A stretch of 64,000 nt of DNA from Angelakisella massiliensis (GCF_900104675.1 NZ_LT629944.1:724216-788215); one strand, 5' to 3'. Shown: positions 7,565 through 16,420, numbered from the stretch's first letter. Notes: generated by a model not told the origin, from the letters alone. Numbers and translations are program-made.

Positions 7565-8374
7565 ATGGCTGAGAGAAAGCTTCCTGTTACCTATTTATTA
7601 CAATGCGCCGACGGAAGTCTCTACTGCGGATGGACCAATGATCTGCCACAACGGCTGGCTGCCCATAATAAGGGGCAGGGAGCAAAATATACCCGCAGCC
7701 GCCGACCGGTCACCTTGGCCTGGTGGGAACCCCAGCCGGACCGAAGCACGGCTCTGAAACGGGAGCGGCAGATAAAAGCCCTCACCAGAAAACAGAAGCT
7801 GGCTCTGATCGCTGCCGCCTCTCCCTGGCAAAGACGACTGCCTGCAGAAAGGATGTATGGGATGAATCAAAACCATCTGGAAATCGAACGAAAATTTTTG
7901 CTGGACTGCTTTCCGCAGCAAACGCCTTCCTATAAGGCCATCATGGAGCAGGGGTACCTGACTACCAAGCCCACGGTCCGCATCCGGGCCATCCGGGACA
8001 GCGAGGGGAGCCGTTACCGTCTGACCATCAAAGGCAAAGGCACCCTCTGCCGCACCGAAGTAGAGGTATCTTTGGAGGAAAGCGCTTATGAAGCTCTGCT
8101 GCCTCTTCTTCCCATGCCGCCGGTAGTCAAGGAATTCCGAACCTATCCCCTTCCTGACGGGCTGACACTGGAGTGCAACCTGGTGGATCCGGGAAGCGAC
8201 ACCGCCTTTTATTATGCTGAGGTGGAGTTTGACAGCCGGGAGGCGGCGGAAGCCTTTGTTCCCCCGGATTTTCTGGGCAAGGAACTGACCGGGGACAAGG
8301 ACTTTACCATGGCTGCTTATTGGCGCAGAAAGCTGGCGGCTCTTTCTGCCCCAGACAGCAAAGAGAAAGAATAA
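7565..8374 (+). CDS. GIY-YIG nuclease domain fused to a CYTH (triphosphate tunnel) domain
   Basis: A 269-residue two-domain protein in one uninterrupted frame. Residues 1-~90 form a GIY-YIG domain of the UPF0213/YhbQ type: the motif is TYLLQC-x5-LYCGWT and is followed by the conserved Arg and a KRERQIK helix. Residues ~104-260 form a CYTH domain, opening with the ExExK signature as EIERK (106-110) and keeping alternating charged strand residues (RIRAIR, RLTIKGKG, EVEVS, EVEFD). CYTH proteins bind triphosphates in a beta tunnel and include inorganic triphosphatases. The start has AGGAGGG nine bases upstream. An internal ATG at residue 100 (7862) has a weak AAAGGA site, so the CYTH part may also be made alone. 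I have no certain precedent for this fusion. Confidence 0.82.
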   Translation: MAERKLPVTYLLQCADGSLYCGWTNDLPQRLAAHNKGQGAKYTRSRRPVTLAWWEPQPDRSTALKRERQIKALTRKQKLALIAAASPWQRRLPAERMYGMNQNHLEIERKFLLDCFPQQTPSYKAIMEQGYLTTKPTVRIRAIRDSEGSRYRLTIKGKGTLCRTEVEVSLEESAYEALLPLLPMPPVVKEFRTYPLPDGLTLECNLVDPGSDTAFYYAEVEFDSREAAEAFVPPDFLGKELTGDKDFTMAAYWRRKLAALSAPDSKEKE

Positions 8375-8379
8375 TCCCG

Positions 8380-8408
8380 TTGCCCATCTCTCCAAAAACT
8401 GATATACT
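8380..8408 (+). promoter_or_regulatory. promoter of the 8518 gene
   Basis: TTGCCC (8380-8385), 17-base spacer, TATACT (8403-8408). The roughly 110-base leader that follows holds a short GGCAGCTGCC palindrome. Confidence 0.5.
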
Positions 8409-8517
8409 GATAAAGATATTCCTACTTCGACGGCAGCTGCCTCTGTTCCAAAAGGAAAGTGCTGCCTGCCGGTTTCATGTTGTGATTTTACCGTTTTTAA
8501 AATAAAGGAGCGATCAC

Positions 8518-9084
8518 ATGGCCACCAAAGCCTCCGCCAAAAAGAAGAAGCAGCCCACTGCAAAAAAAGAGCGGGCCTCTGCCCCAGTACCTGCCCCTGC
8601 TCAGGATCACAGCCCGGAAAACAAGCTGCTCCGGCTGATGAGATTACATCGCCCTGCCATCATTCGGGGGGCTTGTCTCGGGGCGGTACTGATTGTGGCG
8701 CTGCTCGTGGGGATTCCCTTTGGGGAACAGTTTGTGGAGGAGGGCCGGGCCAGCCAGGTGGTAGGCAATGCACGCACCTTCTGCCGTGGCGCGCAGCTGG
8801 CCGCCGGTGAACAGATGAGCAGCGGAGAAACGCCGGAGCAGGCGGCGGAGTATCTCCTTACCAGCCAGGGCTTTTCCGACGCTCAGGCCGCCGTACAGGA
8901 ACAACCTGCTGTGGAAGAGGAGCTGCCGGTAACGGAAATCGTGGATGTGACCCTGGACAGCGATGGCTGGATCACCGATTTTTCCTGCATCGTCGCCAAT
9001 GGCAAGGACAGCTATCTGGTAACGCTGGACCTGACCTCCGGTGACGCTACCGCGGAAAAGCAGCCAAGGGTGGAAGAAAATTGA
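8518..9084 (+). CDS. hypothetical single-pass membrane protein
   Basis: A 188-residue protein that I cannot assign. The N-terminus (1-45) is very basic (runs of Lys, then Pro/Ala) and cytoplasmic by charge. One membrane helix spans ~50-68. The outer part (~70-188) is acidic, with an Ala/Gln/Glu-rich linker and a C-terminal region of alternating strands (VDVTLDSDGW, DSYLVTLDL). AAAGGAG precedes the ATG. Topology suggests a type II membrane protein with a small extracytoplasmic sensor-like or binding domain. It is transcribed alone between the promoter at 8380 and the terminator at 9107. Confidence 0.6.
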   Translation: MATKASAKKKKQPTAKKERASAPVPAPAQDHSPENKLLRLMRLHRPAIIRGACLGAVLIVALLVGIPFGEQFVEEGRASQVVGNARTFCRGAQLAAGEQMSSGETPEQAAEYLLTSQGFSDAQAAVQEQPAVEEELPVTEIVDVTLDSDGWITDFSCIVANGKDSYLVTLDLTSGDATAEKQPRVEEN

Positions 9085-9106
9085 ATTTTTCCTTGAAATG
9101 AATCTG

Positions 9107-9174
9107 AAAACAGGGATGTATTGCCATCTTTGCGGACTTGTCAGTCTGAAAGAGGCGATACATCCCTGTTTTTT
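9107..9174. terminator. long branched terminator hairpin
   Basis: AAAACAGGGATGTAT (9107-9121) pairs with 9158-9172, with a T-run after it. The 36-base interior has its own partial stem. It separates convergent genes ending at 9084 and 9220. Confidence 0.8.
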
Positions 9175-9219
9175 CTCTATTTTTCTGCGAAAACTCGCAC
9201 CCATCATTTTCTCAAAGCT

Positions 9220-9756
9220 TTATCTGGCCGCTTCCTCCCGAAGAAGTCCATACAAACACAGGTCACAGATAGCGCCATTTTTCACCACACCCCGGCGGAT
9301 GGTTCCTTCCAGAGAAAAGCCATTTTTCTTCAGCACCCGGCGGGAAGCGATGTTGGGAGCGTAAACCGCCGCTGTGATCCGCTCCAGATCCAGCCGCTCA
9401 AACACCTCCCGGCAGAAATGCCCCACTGCCAGGGTAGCAATCCCCCTTCCCCAAAAAGAGCGGTCCAGCAGATAACCCAATTCCCCATCCAGGCAGTAAA
9501 CATCCTCTTTTCGTTCTACACTGATATTTCCCGCCAAACGGCCGTCAGCTGCAATTGCCCGAAACAGACCTTTTCCTTCCTTTTCCTCCTGGGCAATATG
9601 CTCCAGCCACCAATCGGCGCTGTCCAGTGTATAGGGGCTTGGCAGACGGTCGCTGAGATACCTCCGGTCCGCACCATTCATCAGCTGCGTCAGGGCCTCC
9701 CGATCACTGGGGGCAAAGGGACGAAGCTCTATTTTTACCTGGTTTAACTTTTCCAC
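9220..9756 (-). CDS. GNAT family N-acetyltransferase (RimJ/RimL-like)
   Basis: A 178-residue acetyltransferase. It has the LRPF-x2-SD opening, ELGYLLD strand, WGRGIAT acetyl-CoA loop, and an N-x-x-S-x-x-V-L-K-K-x-G-F motif, which place it in the RimJ/RimL-like GNAT group that acetylates protein N-termini or small amines. GTG at 9756 is chosen because GGAGGAG, inside the end of the preceding gene, lies eight bases upstream; the longer frame overlaps that gene. It starts only four bases after the stop of the ABC-F gene, so the two are almost surely co-transcribed and translationally coupled. Substrate unknown. Confidence 0.85.
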   Translation of the reverse strand: MEKLNQVKIELRPFAPSDREALTQLMNGADRRYLSDRLPSPYTLDSADWWLEHIAQEEKEGKGLFRAIAADGRLAGNISVERKEDVYCLDGELGYLLDRSFWGRGIATLAVGHFCREVFERLDLERITAAVYAPNIASRRVLKKNGFSLEGTIRRGVVKNGAICDLCLYGLLREEAAR

Positions 9757-9760
9757 AGTT

Positions 9761-11563
9761 TCAGTTCTCCTCCACTGTCTCCCCGGCGGCGATCTTTTCC
9801 GCCAGGTCATTGAGATAGACCCACCGGTCCATCTTTTCTGACAGCTGTTCTTCCAAATGAGCTTTTTGGGCCATCAGCTCTTCCAGGCGGACAAAGTCGG
9901 CCGCAGACCGGGCCATCTCCTCCTCGACGGCGGAAATCTGTTCCTCCAGTCCCGCAATTTCTCCATCGATTGCCTGATATTCCCGTTCTTCCTTATAACT
10001 GAATTTCAGCTTGCGGCTCCGGGAGCGTTCCGGGGCTTTCTCTTTTTCTGCTTTTGCCGCTGGCCTCTCCTGTTGACGGTTCTTCCGCTCCTCCAGCCAT
10101 TGGGTATATCCCCCCAGAGTCCGTCTCACCTGGCCGTCCTCCTCCCAGGAGAAAATCTGGTCGGCGATCTTGTCCAGGAAATATCGGTCATGGCTGGCGG
10201 CGATGACCACACCGGGGAACCGGTCCAGGTAATCCTCCAAAATGGACAGGGTCTGGATATCCAAATCATTGGTGGGCTCGTCCAGCAGCAGCACATTGGG
10301 TGCTGTCATCAAAGTCCGCAGCAGATAAAGCCGCCGCCGCTCTCCGCCGGAAAGCCGCCCGATAAAGGTATACTGGAGGCTGTCGTCAAAGAGAAATTTC
10401 TCCAGCATCTGGCTTGCAGTGAGGGTGCCCTCGGGGGTCTCAATGGCGTTGGAAATCTCGCGGATATAGTCGAAAACCCGCTTATCCTCCGGCATGGCCT
10501 CATATTCCTGAGAAAAATAACCGATGCGCACTGTCTCACCGATCTCAATGGTACCGCTGTCCGGCTGTACCGAACCGGTGAGCATTTTGAAAAAGGTACT
10601 TTTACCGCAGCCGTTATGACCCACAATGCCGATACGGTCCCCCCGCTGTACCCGATAGGAGAAATCCCGGAGCACTGTTTTATCCCCAAAAGCTTTGGAA
10701 AGGTGCTCCAGCGCCATGATCTTCTTTCCCAGGCGGGAGCTGACGGAATTCATTTCCAGCTCCGGTTCCTCCAGACGCACCTCTTTGGCGCTTTCCTGGG
10801 CATACCGTTCCAGGCGGAACCGGGATTTTGTGCCCCGGGCCTTTGGCCCCTGACGAATCCAGGCCAGTTCCCGTTTCAGCAGCGCCTGGCGCTTCCGTTC
10901 GCTGGCGGCGGCCATCTCCAGCCGCTGGTCCTTCATCTCCAGATACTTGGTGAAGTTGGCGCCGTCATACAGGTACAGCTCTCCATGATCCAGCTCGGCA
11001 ATGCGGTTGGTCACCCGGTCCAGAAAATACCGGTCATGGGTGACCATCACCAGTGCGCCGGTGTAGCGGCGGAGGTAATTTTCCAACCAATCCACCGTTT
11101 CACTGTCAATATGGTTGGTGGGCTCATCCAGAATCAGCAGGTCGGAAGGCCGTACCAAGGCAATGCCCATAGCCAGCCGCTTTTTCTGACCACCGGAGAG
11201 AGTTCCCACCGGGGCCGACAGATCTTTCAGGCCCAAGCGGTCCAGGATAGAACGACATTCATATTCCCGGGGGTCCTCATGCCCCTGGGCCACCTGCGCC
11301 ATGGCCTCCTCCAGCACCGTGCGACCCTCTTCAAAAGCCGGACTTTGAGGCAGCCAGGCTACCCGCACACCACGGCCTGTGGTCACCAGACCGCTGTCCG
11401 GCTCCTCCACCCCCGCTAAAATTTTCAGGAGGGTGGATTTTCCGGTGCCGTTGACGCCGATGACACCGATTTTGTCACCTTCGTTGATGCCCAGGGAGGC
11501 ACCCCGCAGCAGCACCCGCTGTGGGTAGGATTTGTTGAGTTTTTCCGCAGTCAGAAGTATCAA
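9761..11563 (-). CDS. uup: ABC-F ATPase, Uup-like
   Basis: A 600-residue soluble protein with two ABC domains and no membrane segments. Walker A motifs are GVNGTGKST (36-44) and GHNGCGKST; signatures are LSGGQKKR and LSGGERRR; Walker B motifs end in DEPTNHID and DEPTNDLD. A linker of charged helices (the P-site tRNA interaction motif region) joins the domains. A C-terminal coiled coil (~525-590) is the DNA/RNA-binding tail characteristic of Uup. ABC-F proteins act on the ribosome E-site, and Uup is also linked to transposon excision and replication fork repair. TTG at 11563 has GGAGAT nine bases upstream. Antibiotic-protection ABC-Fs have a longer linker, so a housekeeping role is more likely. 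Confidence 0.88.
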   Translation of the reverse strand: MILLTAEKLNKSYPQRVLLRGASLGINEGDKIGVIGVNGTGKSTLLKILAGVEEPDSGLVTTGRGVRVAWLPQSPAFEEGRTVLEEAMAQVAQGHEDPREYECRSILDRLGLKDLSAPVGTLSGGQKKRLAMGIALVRPSDLLILDEPTNHIDSETVDWLENYLRRYTGALVMVTHDRYFLDRVTNRIAELDHGELYLYDGANFTKYLEMKDQRLEMAAASERKRQALLKRELAWIRQGPKARGTKSRFRLERYAQESAKEVRLEEPELEMNSVSSRLGKKIMALEHLSKAFGDKTVLRDFSYRVQRGDRIGIVGHNGCGKSTFFKMLTGSVQPDSGTIEIGETVRIGYFSQEYEAMPEDKRVFDYIREISNAIETPEGTLTASQMLEKFLFDDSLQYTFIGRLSGGERRRLYLLRTLMTAPNVLLLDEPTNDLDIQTLSILEDYLDRFPGVVIAASHDRYFLDKIADQIFSWEEDGQVRRTLGGYTQWLEERKNRQQERPAAKAEKEKAPERSRSRKLKFSYKEEREYQAIDGEIAGLEEQISAVEEEMARSAADFVRLEELMAQKAHLEEQLSEKMDRWVYLNDLAEKIAAGETVEEN

Positions 11564-11768
11564 TGGTCGTATCTCCGTTTTTCTGTAGATTTGAAAATGT
11601 AAAATCCAAATCCGCCACGGGCGGATGGGGCTTGTAAACGCCTTTGCAGTGTCTTAACTATAACTTTTTCATTCGCTTAGAAAAAAGCAACAGGCGAAAG
11701 ATTATGGGCCCGGCACAGCCGGGGAGGCATACTTTTAGCTGAGGAACTAGTCTGTAGCCCTCATGCTC

Positions 11769-11939
11769 GCCGACACAAAGTCCGCTACGCTCCAGCCCCC
11801 TGGACGGGGGCTATCCGCCCGCTCCCTTGTGTCGGCTCCTCCGGAAAAAGTCTCGCTTGCTTCGGCTGCTCGGTTGCCTGTGCCCTTTAGGGTATAAACG
11901 CCCTCCCGACGCCTCCGCTGCGCTAGCAACTTTTCCCGG
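11769..11939 (+). ncRNA. structured repeat copy A1 (candidate RNA element)
   Basis: Domain 1 closes with a perfect 10-bp stem (GCCGACACAA 11769-11778 with 11827-11836) and has an inner 7-bp hairpin (AGCCCCC/GGGGGCT, 11794-11812). Domain 2 closes with CCGGAAAAAGT (11841-11851) against 11929-11939, 10 of 11 pairs. Constant segments include AGTCCGCTACGCTCC and ATCCGCCCGCTCCC. Confidence 0.5.
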
Positions 11940-12291
11940 GCGTTGGTTATTTCCATTTTATAAGGAAAAAAGAACGGCTGCTTTTGCTTCCCCGCCCAGT
12001 ACGCTCGGAAAATCGCTTCAAGTCGCCCCTCCACTTCAGTACAAAAACAAAATTCCTTTTGGAATATGGAGGGAAAGTATCTGGACCCGGCATAGCCGGG
12101 GAGGTATACTTTTTGTGGTATCGCTGGTTTGCAGCCCTCATGCCGGGCGGGCACTTCCTTTGGAACGAACCAAAGGAAGCAAAGTTCGCCAGCGTTCCGC
12201 TGGACCGTGCCGCGCAAAGGCGCTGCGGCTGCTCTTGCTGCCCCGTCTGGTACGCTCGGAAAATCGCTTCAAGTCGCCCCTCCGCTCCGGC

Positions 12292-12446
12292 GCGGGGACA
12301 AAGTTCATTTCGTTCCGGTCCTCTAAGCGAGGACCATCCACTCCATTTCCTTGCCCCCGCTTCTCCGAAAAAAGTCCCGCTTGCTTCGCCTGCTCGGTTG
12401 GTAAACGCCCTCACAACGGCTCCACTGCGCTAGCAACTTTTTTCGG
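12292..12446 (+). ncRNA. structured repeat copy A3 (candidate RNA element)
   Basis: The most diverged direct copy. Domain 1 stem GCGGGGACAA (12292-12301) against 12351-12360 has one mismatch; inner hairpin GGTCCTC/GAGGACC (12317-12335) is perfect. Domain 2 stem CCGAAAAAAGT (12365-12375) against 12436-12446 is a perfect 11 bp and differs from A2 by a G-C to A-T pair change on both arms. Confidence 0.5.
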
Positions 12447-12566
12447 TATGCTAAGGTAGTTTTAGTTGCCGCCTGACACACGGGGGCGGCATTCCCTCGC
12501 TCCTACCCACGGCAGGAAGTACAGATACCGCCGCCTTGCTAATACCGGAATTCCGCTGCCGCCCTC

Positions 12567-12720
12567 GCAGACGCAAAGTCCGCTATGCTCCGGTCCCCTG
12601 TACGGGGACCATCCGCCCGCTCCCTTGCGTCTGCTCCTCCGGAAAAAGTCACGCTTGCTCCGGCTGCTCGGTTGACAAGCGCCCTCCCGACGCCTCCGCT
12701 GCGCTAGCAACTTTTTCCGG
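12567..12720 (+). ncRNA. structured repeat copy A2 (candidate RNA element)
   Basis: Domain 1 stem GCAGACGCAA (12567-12576) pairs perfectly with 12625-12634 and differs from A1 at two positions, both compensated. Inner hairpin GGTCCCC/GGGGACC (12592-12610) is perfect and again compensated relative to A1. Domain 2 stem CCGGAAAAAGT (12639-12649) with 12710-12720 is a perfect 11 bp. Confidence 0.5.
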
Positions 12721-12953
12721 GCGACGGTAATTTTTATTCGATGCGGAACCGGTATTCCGTTGCGCGGATAAGGTAAAATTCAAATCCGCCCCAGGCGGAT
12801 GGAGCTTGAGACGAAAGTGAATAAACAGGACTTCTCCTCTGCAAACCGTGGCTTTCGCTCTTTTTTGGGGGCGGCGCAGCTAAGCTGCGCCGCCTTTGAG
12901 CCGCACATTTGCGGTACTACCAAAATTTCCTCTTGAATTTTAATAGCCTTCGC

Positions 12954-13117
12954 CCGAAAAAAGTTGCTAGCGACCAGACGGCGTCAATAAGGCGCGCTTG
13001 CAAGCCTTTAGCCGGACGGGAGCGGGACTTTTTTCGGAGGAGACGCCGCAAGGGAGCGGGTGAGGAATGCCCAATTCCTTAATTGGGCGTTCCGAGGGTA
13101 GCGGACTTTGCGGCGGC
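12954..13117 (-). ncRNA. structured repeat copy A4, inverted (candidate RNA element)
   Basis: Same architecture on the minus strand. Domain 2 stem 13037-13027 with 12964-12954 is a perfect 11 bp. Domain 1 closing stem (13117-13108 with 13051-13042) has 8 contiguous pairs of a sequence different from A1-A3. The inner hairpin (13093-13064) is longer, 13 bp with one G-U. Confidence 0.5.
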
Positions 13118-13404
13118 GAAAGCAGCGAGTGGATTGTCTGGCTTTACCCAGACAACCGGCGAGCGGGCGGTTTTGGCGATACTCTGATAGAAACACAAAC
13201 CAGCCTTTCAGCCCGTTCCCCTTAACACTAAAAAGTACAAGCCAAAACTGCGGCAGGCACTATTTTTGACTAACCAGATCGTGATTGCCTCAACGATGGG
13301 TTTCCAAAGGGACGAGTCCCTTTGGCCGTATCCCCTTCGCATCCCCCTCTCATCCCCTCGCAATCATCCTGCATCCCCGGCGCAATTTTCAGTCCTCAGC
13401 TTCT

Positions 13405-13824
13405 CTATTTCTCATCTGCCTGAAAGCTTTGGAAGGGCATGGGGCAAAGCTCCTTCAGTGTAGTTTCCATCACTGTGCCATCGGCTCCCGACAGATAAAC
13501 AGGGATGGTCAAATCCGGGGCAAATTCCAGAAGAAACTGACGGCAGATCCCGCAGGGGGCCGCCTCTCCGGCAGTACCTCCGCCAACGACCGCCAGCCCT
13601 GCAAGCCGGGTTTCTCCCGCCGCCACCATGGCCACACAGGCCACCCGTTCGGCGCAGATAGTGCCGCCATAGCTGACATTTTCCACATTGCAGCCGGTGT
13701 AAATGTTGCCGGAGGCGCTGAGAACCGCCGCCCCCACATGGAAACCGGAATAAGGGGCATAGGCATTTTGGGATGCCTGCCGTGCCTTCTTCACCAGTAT
13801 TTCCTTCATTTGCTGCCGCTCCAT
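13405..13824 (-). CDS. cdd: cytidine deaminase
   Basis: A 139-residue homotetrameric-type cytidine deaminase, which hydrolyses (deoxy)cytidine to (deoxy)uridine in pyrimidine salvage. Motifs are the substrate strand with YAPYSGFHVGAA, the zinc/catalytic CAE within ICAERVA (~53-58), and the second zinc pair PCGICRQ (~87-93), in the correct order and spacing for the short Cdd family. I start at the ATG at 13824 because a purine-rich GGAAGGGAGC precedes it. It is followed on the same strand by nothing recognisable; upstream lies the YbjQ-family gene. Zinc ligands are all present, so it should be active. Confidence 0.93.
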   Translation of the reverse strand: MERQQMKEILVKKARQASQNAYAPYSGFHVGAAVLSASGNIYTGCNVENVSYGGTICAERVACVAMVAAGETRLAGLAVVGGGTAGEAAPCGICRQFLLEFAPDLTIPVYLSGADGTVMETTLKELCPMPFQSFQADEK

Positions 13825-13888
13825 TTTCCCCGCTCCCTTCCTGAATGCAAAACAGGAGACGCCCATGGATGAACGCCCCCTGCTGCTT

Positions 13889-14200
13889 TTATTTATATCG
13901 GACGGCGGTGCCGTAGGCCATCACTTCCGACGCTCCCTGCATCACTGATGAGGAGGCGTACCGGACGCATACAATGGCATCCGCTCCCAAACCGGCGGCT
14001 TCATCCATCATCCGTTTGGTGGCGATGGCCCGGGCCTCATCCATCATCTCGGTGTAGGCGGTGATTTCACCGCCCACAATGCCCTTGAGGCCGGACATAA
14101 AATCCCGTCCAATGTTCTTGGCCTGAACAGTGCTGCCCTTGACCAGGGAGAGAACCTCCAGCTCCTTGCCGGGGATGGAATCTGTGGTAACCAAAAGCAT
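13889..14200 (-). CDS. YbjQ/UPF0145 family protein
   Basis: A 103-residue protein of the YbjQ (UPF0145, 'heavy-metal-binding domain') family. It shows the T-x-D-x-I-P-G opening, the conserved GLKGIVGGEI-x-AYTEMM centre and the A-x-x-LGADAIV-x-VRY strand. Members form pentameric rings; their biochemical role is not established and the metal-binding label is largely historical. It is complete at the usual length. It lies 64 bases from the cytidine deaminase start and 33 bases after the ProRS stop on the same strand, so it may be read from the proS transcript. Confidence 0.88.
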   Translation of the reverse strand: MLLVTTDSIPGKELEVLSLVKGSTVQAKNIGRDFMSGLKGIVGGEITAYTEMMDEARAIATKRMMDEAAGLGADAIVCVRYASSSVMQGASEVMAYGTAVRYK

Positions 14201-14233
14201 CCTTTTTCCGCCTTTCTTCGTTTGACCCCGGGA

Positions 14234-15670
14234 TCAGTATGCCTTGCCCCAGACGATCATGGTTTTGGCAGGCTTGCCGCAGCAGACGCACTTGTCATCC
14301 AGGTGCTCCTGCTCAAAGGGCATACACCGGCTGGTGACGCCCGCCACTTCTTTCAGCTTCAGCTCACAGGCCTCGTCGCCGCACCACATGGTCTTGATGA
14401 AGCCGTTCTTGCTTCCGGCAATCTCCAGCAGCTCGTCCATATTGTGGGCCACATAGGTGCGGTTCTCCCGGTTCTGCCGGGCCTGCTCAAAGAGGTTGTC
14501 CCGGATGGCATCCAACAGCTCCTGGATCTTTTCCTCCAGCTGATCCAGAGAAACAAAGGTCTTTTCCCGGGTATCCCGGCGCACCAGTACACACTGGTTC
14601 TGCTCCATGTCCTTGGGGCCGATCTCCAGGCGGAGGGGCACACCCTTCATCTCATACTGGGCGAACTTCCAACCGGGGCTGTTGTCGCTCAGGTCGATAG
14701 AGGTACGGAACCGGGCGGTGAGGCGCTCTTTCAGCTCCATGGCCTTGTCCGCCACACCGGGCTTGTGCTGGGCGACAGGCACTACCACCACCTGAATGGG
14801 AGCAATGGCGGGAGGCAGCACCAGGCCGTTGTCATCGCCGTGGGTCATGATAATGGCGCCGATGAGACGGGTGGAAACGCCCCAGGAAGTCTGATGGGGA
14901 TGCTGGAGTTTATTTTCCTTGTCGGTGTAGGTGATATCAAAGGCCCGGGCAAAACCGTCGCCGAAGTAATGGCTGGTACCGGACTGAAGGGATTTCCCGT
15001 CGTGCATCATGGCCTCGATAGTATAGGTGGCCTCGGCGCCGGCGAACTGCTCCTTCTTGGTCTTGCGGCCCTTGAGAACAGGGATGGCCAGATACTTCTC
15101 GCAGAACTCGGCATAGATGTTGAGCATCCGCTCTGTTTCCTCGATGGCCTCCTCAGCGGTGGCGTGCATGGTGTGGCCCTCCTGCCAGAGGAACTCAGAG
15201 GTACGCAGGAAGGGGCGGGTAGTCTTTTCCCACCGCACCACGGAGCACCACTGGTTGTACAGCTTGGGCAGATCCCGGTAGGAATTGATGATATGGGCAT
15301 AATGCTCACAGAACAGGGTCTCGGAGGTGGGACGGACGCAGAGACGCTCATTGAGCTTTTCCTCGCCGCCATGGGTGACCCAGGCCACCTCGGGGGCAAA
15401 GCCCTCCACATGGTCCTTCTCCTTCTGCAGCAGGCTCTCGGGAATAAAGATGGGCATATAGACATTTTCATGGCCGGTGGCCTTGAACATTCCGTCCAGA
15501 ATGTGCTGGATATTCTCCCAGATGGCATAGCCGTAAGGACGCAGGATCATGCAGCCCTTGACGGAGGAATAATCACACAGCTCCGCCTTTTTCACCACAT
15601 CGGTGTACCATTTGGCAAAATCCTCTTCCATGGAGGTGATGTCCTCCACCATTTTTTTCTGTTGTGCCAT
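14234..15670 (-). CDS. proS: prolyl-tRNA synthetase, archaeal/eukaryal-type (type 3)
   Basis: A 478-residue class II aminoacyl-tRNA synthetase that charges tRNA-Pro. It is the short form without the bacterial editing (INS) domain. Class II motif 2 is seen in [15 protein letters not shown], and motif 3 in [16 protein letters not shown]. The anticodon-binding domain follows, then the C-terminal zinc-like domain with four Cys (in CGDEAC and CVCCGK) and the terminal VWGKAY typical of this type. The ATG at 15670 has AAGGCGG upstream; an earlier in-frame start has no site. No T-box leader is evident in the ~200 bases upstream, where the acyl carrier protein terminator lies. Confidence 0.95.
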   Translation of the reverse strand: MAQQKKMVEDITSMEEDFAKWYTDVVKKAELCDYSSVKGCMILRPYGYAIWENIQHILDGMFKATGHENVYMPIFIPESLLQKEKDHVEGFAPEVAWVTHGGEEKLNERLCVRPTSETLFCEHYAHIINSYRDLPKLYNQWCSVVRWEKTTRPFLRTSEFLWQEGHTMHATAEEAIEETERMLNIYAEFCEKYLAIPVLKGRKTKKEQFAGAEATYTIEAMMHDGKSLQSGTSHYFGDGFARAFDITYTDKENKLQHPHQTSWGVSTRLIGAIIMTHGDDNGLVLPPAIAPIQVVVVPVAQHKPGVADKAMELKERLTARFRTSIDLSDNSPGWKFAQYEMKGVPLRLEIGPKDMEQNQCVLVRRDTREKTFVSLDQLEEKIQELLDAIRDNLFEQARQNRENRTYVAHNMDELLEIAGSKNGFIKTMWCGDEACELKLKEVAGVTSRCMPFEQEHLDDKCVCCGKPAKTMIVWGKAY

Positions 15671-15807
15671 TGTATTCTTTCCGCCTTTCACATGACCGGG
15701 AGGCTCCCGGCAGATTTCCGGTTCCATAGCCGGAATAACATACCCTATTATACTGGCTTTCCCCCCGTGTTTGCAAGCCCGGGAAGGAAAAACCGGCGCC
15801 CGCAGAC

Positions 15808-15846
15808 AAAAAAATCAGAGGGTCGCTGGTAATGACGCCCTCTGAT
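15808..15846 (-). terminator. terminator of the acyl carrier protein gene
   Basis: On the minus strand ATCAGAGGG (15846-15838) pairs with CCCTCTGAT (15822-15814), followed by a run of seven T. Confidence 0.85.
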
Positions 15847-15879
15847 CAGTTTTTTGTTCAGCTGTAGCGGGGGCCGGAA

Positions 15880-16107
15880 TCAGGCCTTATCCTCCAGATA
15901 CTTCACCAGGTCGCCCACAGTACGGACACCTTCCACATCCTCATCGGGGATCTCAATGTCAAACTCATCCTCCAGAGTCATGACCAGATCCACGATATCC
16001 AGAGAATCGGCTCCCAGGTCATCCACCATGTCAGTGGTCAGCTTGATCTCATCCACATCCACATCCAACTGCTCGGCCAGGATCTGGGCTACTTTCTCAA
16101 AAACCAT
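15880..16107 (-). CDS. acpP: acyl carrier protein
   Basis: A 75-residue acidic helical protein with the D-S-L motif ADSLDIVDL; Ser35 is the 4'-phosphopantetheine attachment site. Size, helix pattern and acidic helix II identify the fatty-acid synthesis ACP. AAAGGAG lies about eight bases upstream of the ATG. It stands alone here between its own promoter (16160-16188) and terminator, not in a fab cluster, so it might be a second, specialised ACP, although the sequence is typical of the housekeeping protein. Confidence 0.94.
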   Translation of the reverse strand: MVFEKVAQILAEQLDVDVDEIKLTTDMVDDLGADSLDIVDLVMTLEDEFDIEIPDEDVEGVRTVGDLVKYLEDKA

Positions 16108-16159
16108 AAAAAAAACTCCTTTTTATTCATCGCTATTGAAGCAACGGATTGCTGACCCT

Positions 16160-16188
16160 ATGATAGCTTGTTTTTCCTTCCTTGGCAA
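16160..16188 (-). promoter_or_regulatory. promoter of acpP
   Basis: On the minus strand TTGCCA (16188-16183) and TATCAT (16165-16160) are 17 bases apart, about 50 bases before the start codon. Confidence 0.6.
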
Positions 16189-16420
16189 GTGGTTTGCAGT
16201 ATTTTTTTCCGGCTTAAGGCGGCTTTTTTCCCTGTTTCTCCCAGGTTTAGGTGAAAATAGTACCTTTCTCCTCTGTTTCCGCCCTTTCCGGACAATTTAT
16301 AAAACTTTGATTTCACTGAAAAACATTCCGGCAGACTGTATCAAATAAGCGAAAAGGTGTGCTTTTCTCTTTTCGCTGGCAGTGACAGCTTGCATCTGCC
16401 TCCGCTCCAGGACACAAAAC

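Larger units (their letters stand above)
11564..13404. repeat. gene-free block of structured direct and inverted repeats
   Basis: 1.8 kb between the ABC-F and cytidine deaminase genes without a credible gene: the open frames are out of phase with each other, biased by GC-rich hairpins, and lack ribosome sites. It contains three direct (A1-A3) and one inverted (A4) copy of a ~155-170 base unit. It also has paired copies of other modules: a CCCGGC/GCCGGG hairpin near 11708 and 12086, a shared segment with TACGCTCGGAAAATCGCTTC near 11999 and 12250, and a CCAAATCCGCC/CAAATCCGCCC segment near 11606 and 12780. Confidence 0.85.

Noticed and set aside
11747..12460. Several open frames of 60-210 codons on both strands in the repeat block
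   Set aside because: They overlap each other, have no ribosome sites, and coincide with GC-rich stems; they are by-products of the repeats.
14222..15832. 536-codon plus-strand frame opposite proS, and similar frames opposite hydA and hydB
   Set aside because: They are antisense to well-conserved enzymes with complete catalytic motifs, an effect of high GC codon use.
15671..15880. T-box leader upstream of proS
   Set aside because: No specifier stem or T-box sequence seen; the only hairpin is the acpP terminator.
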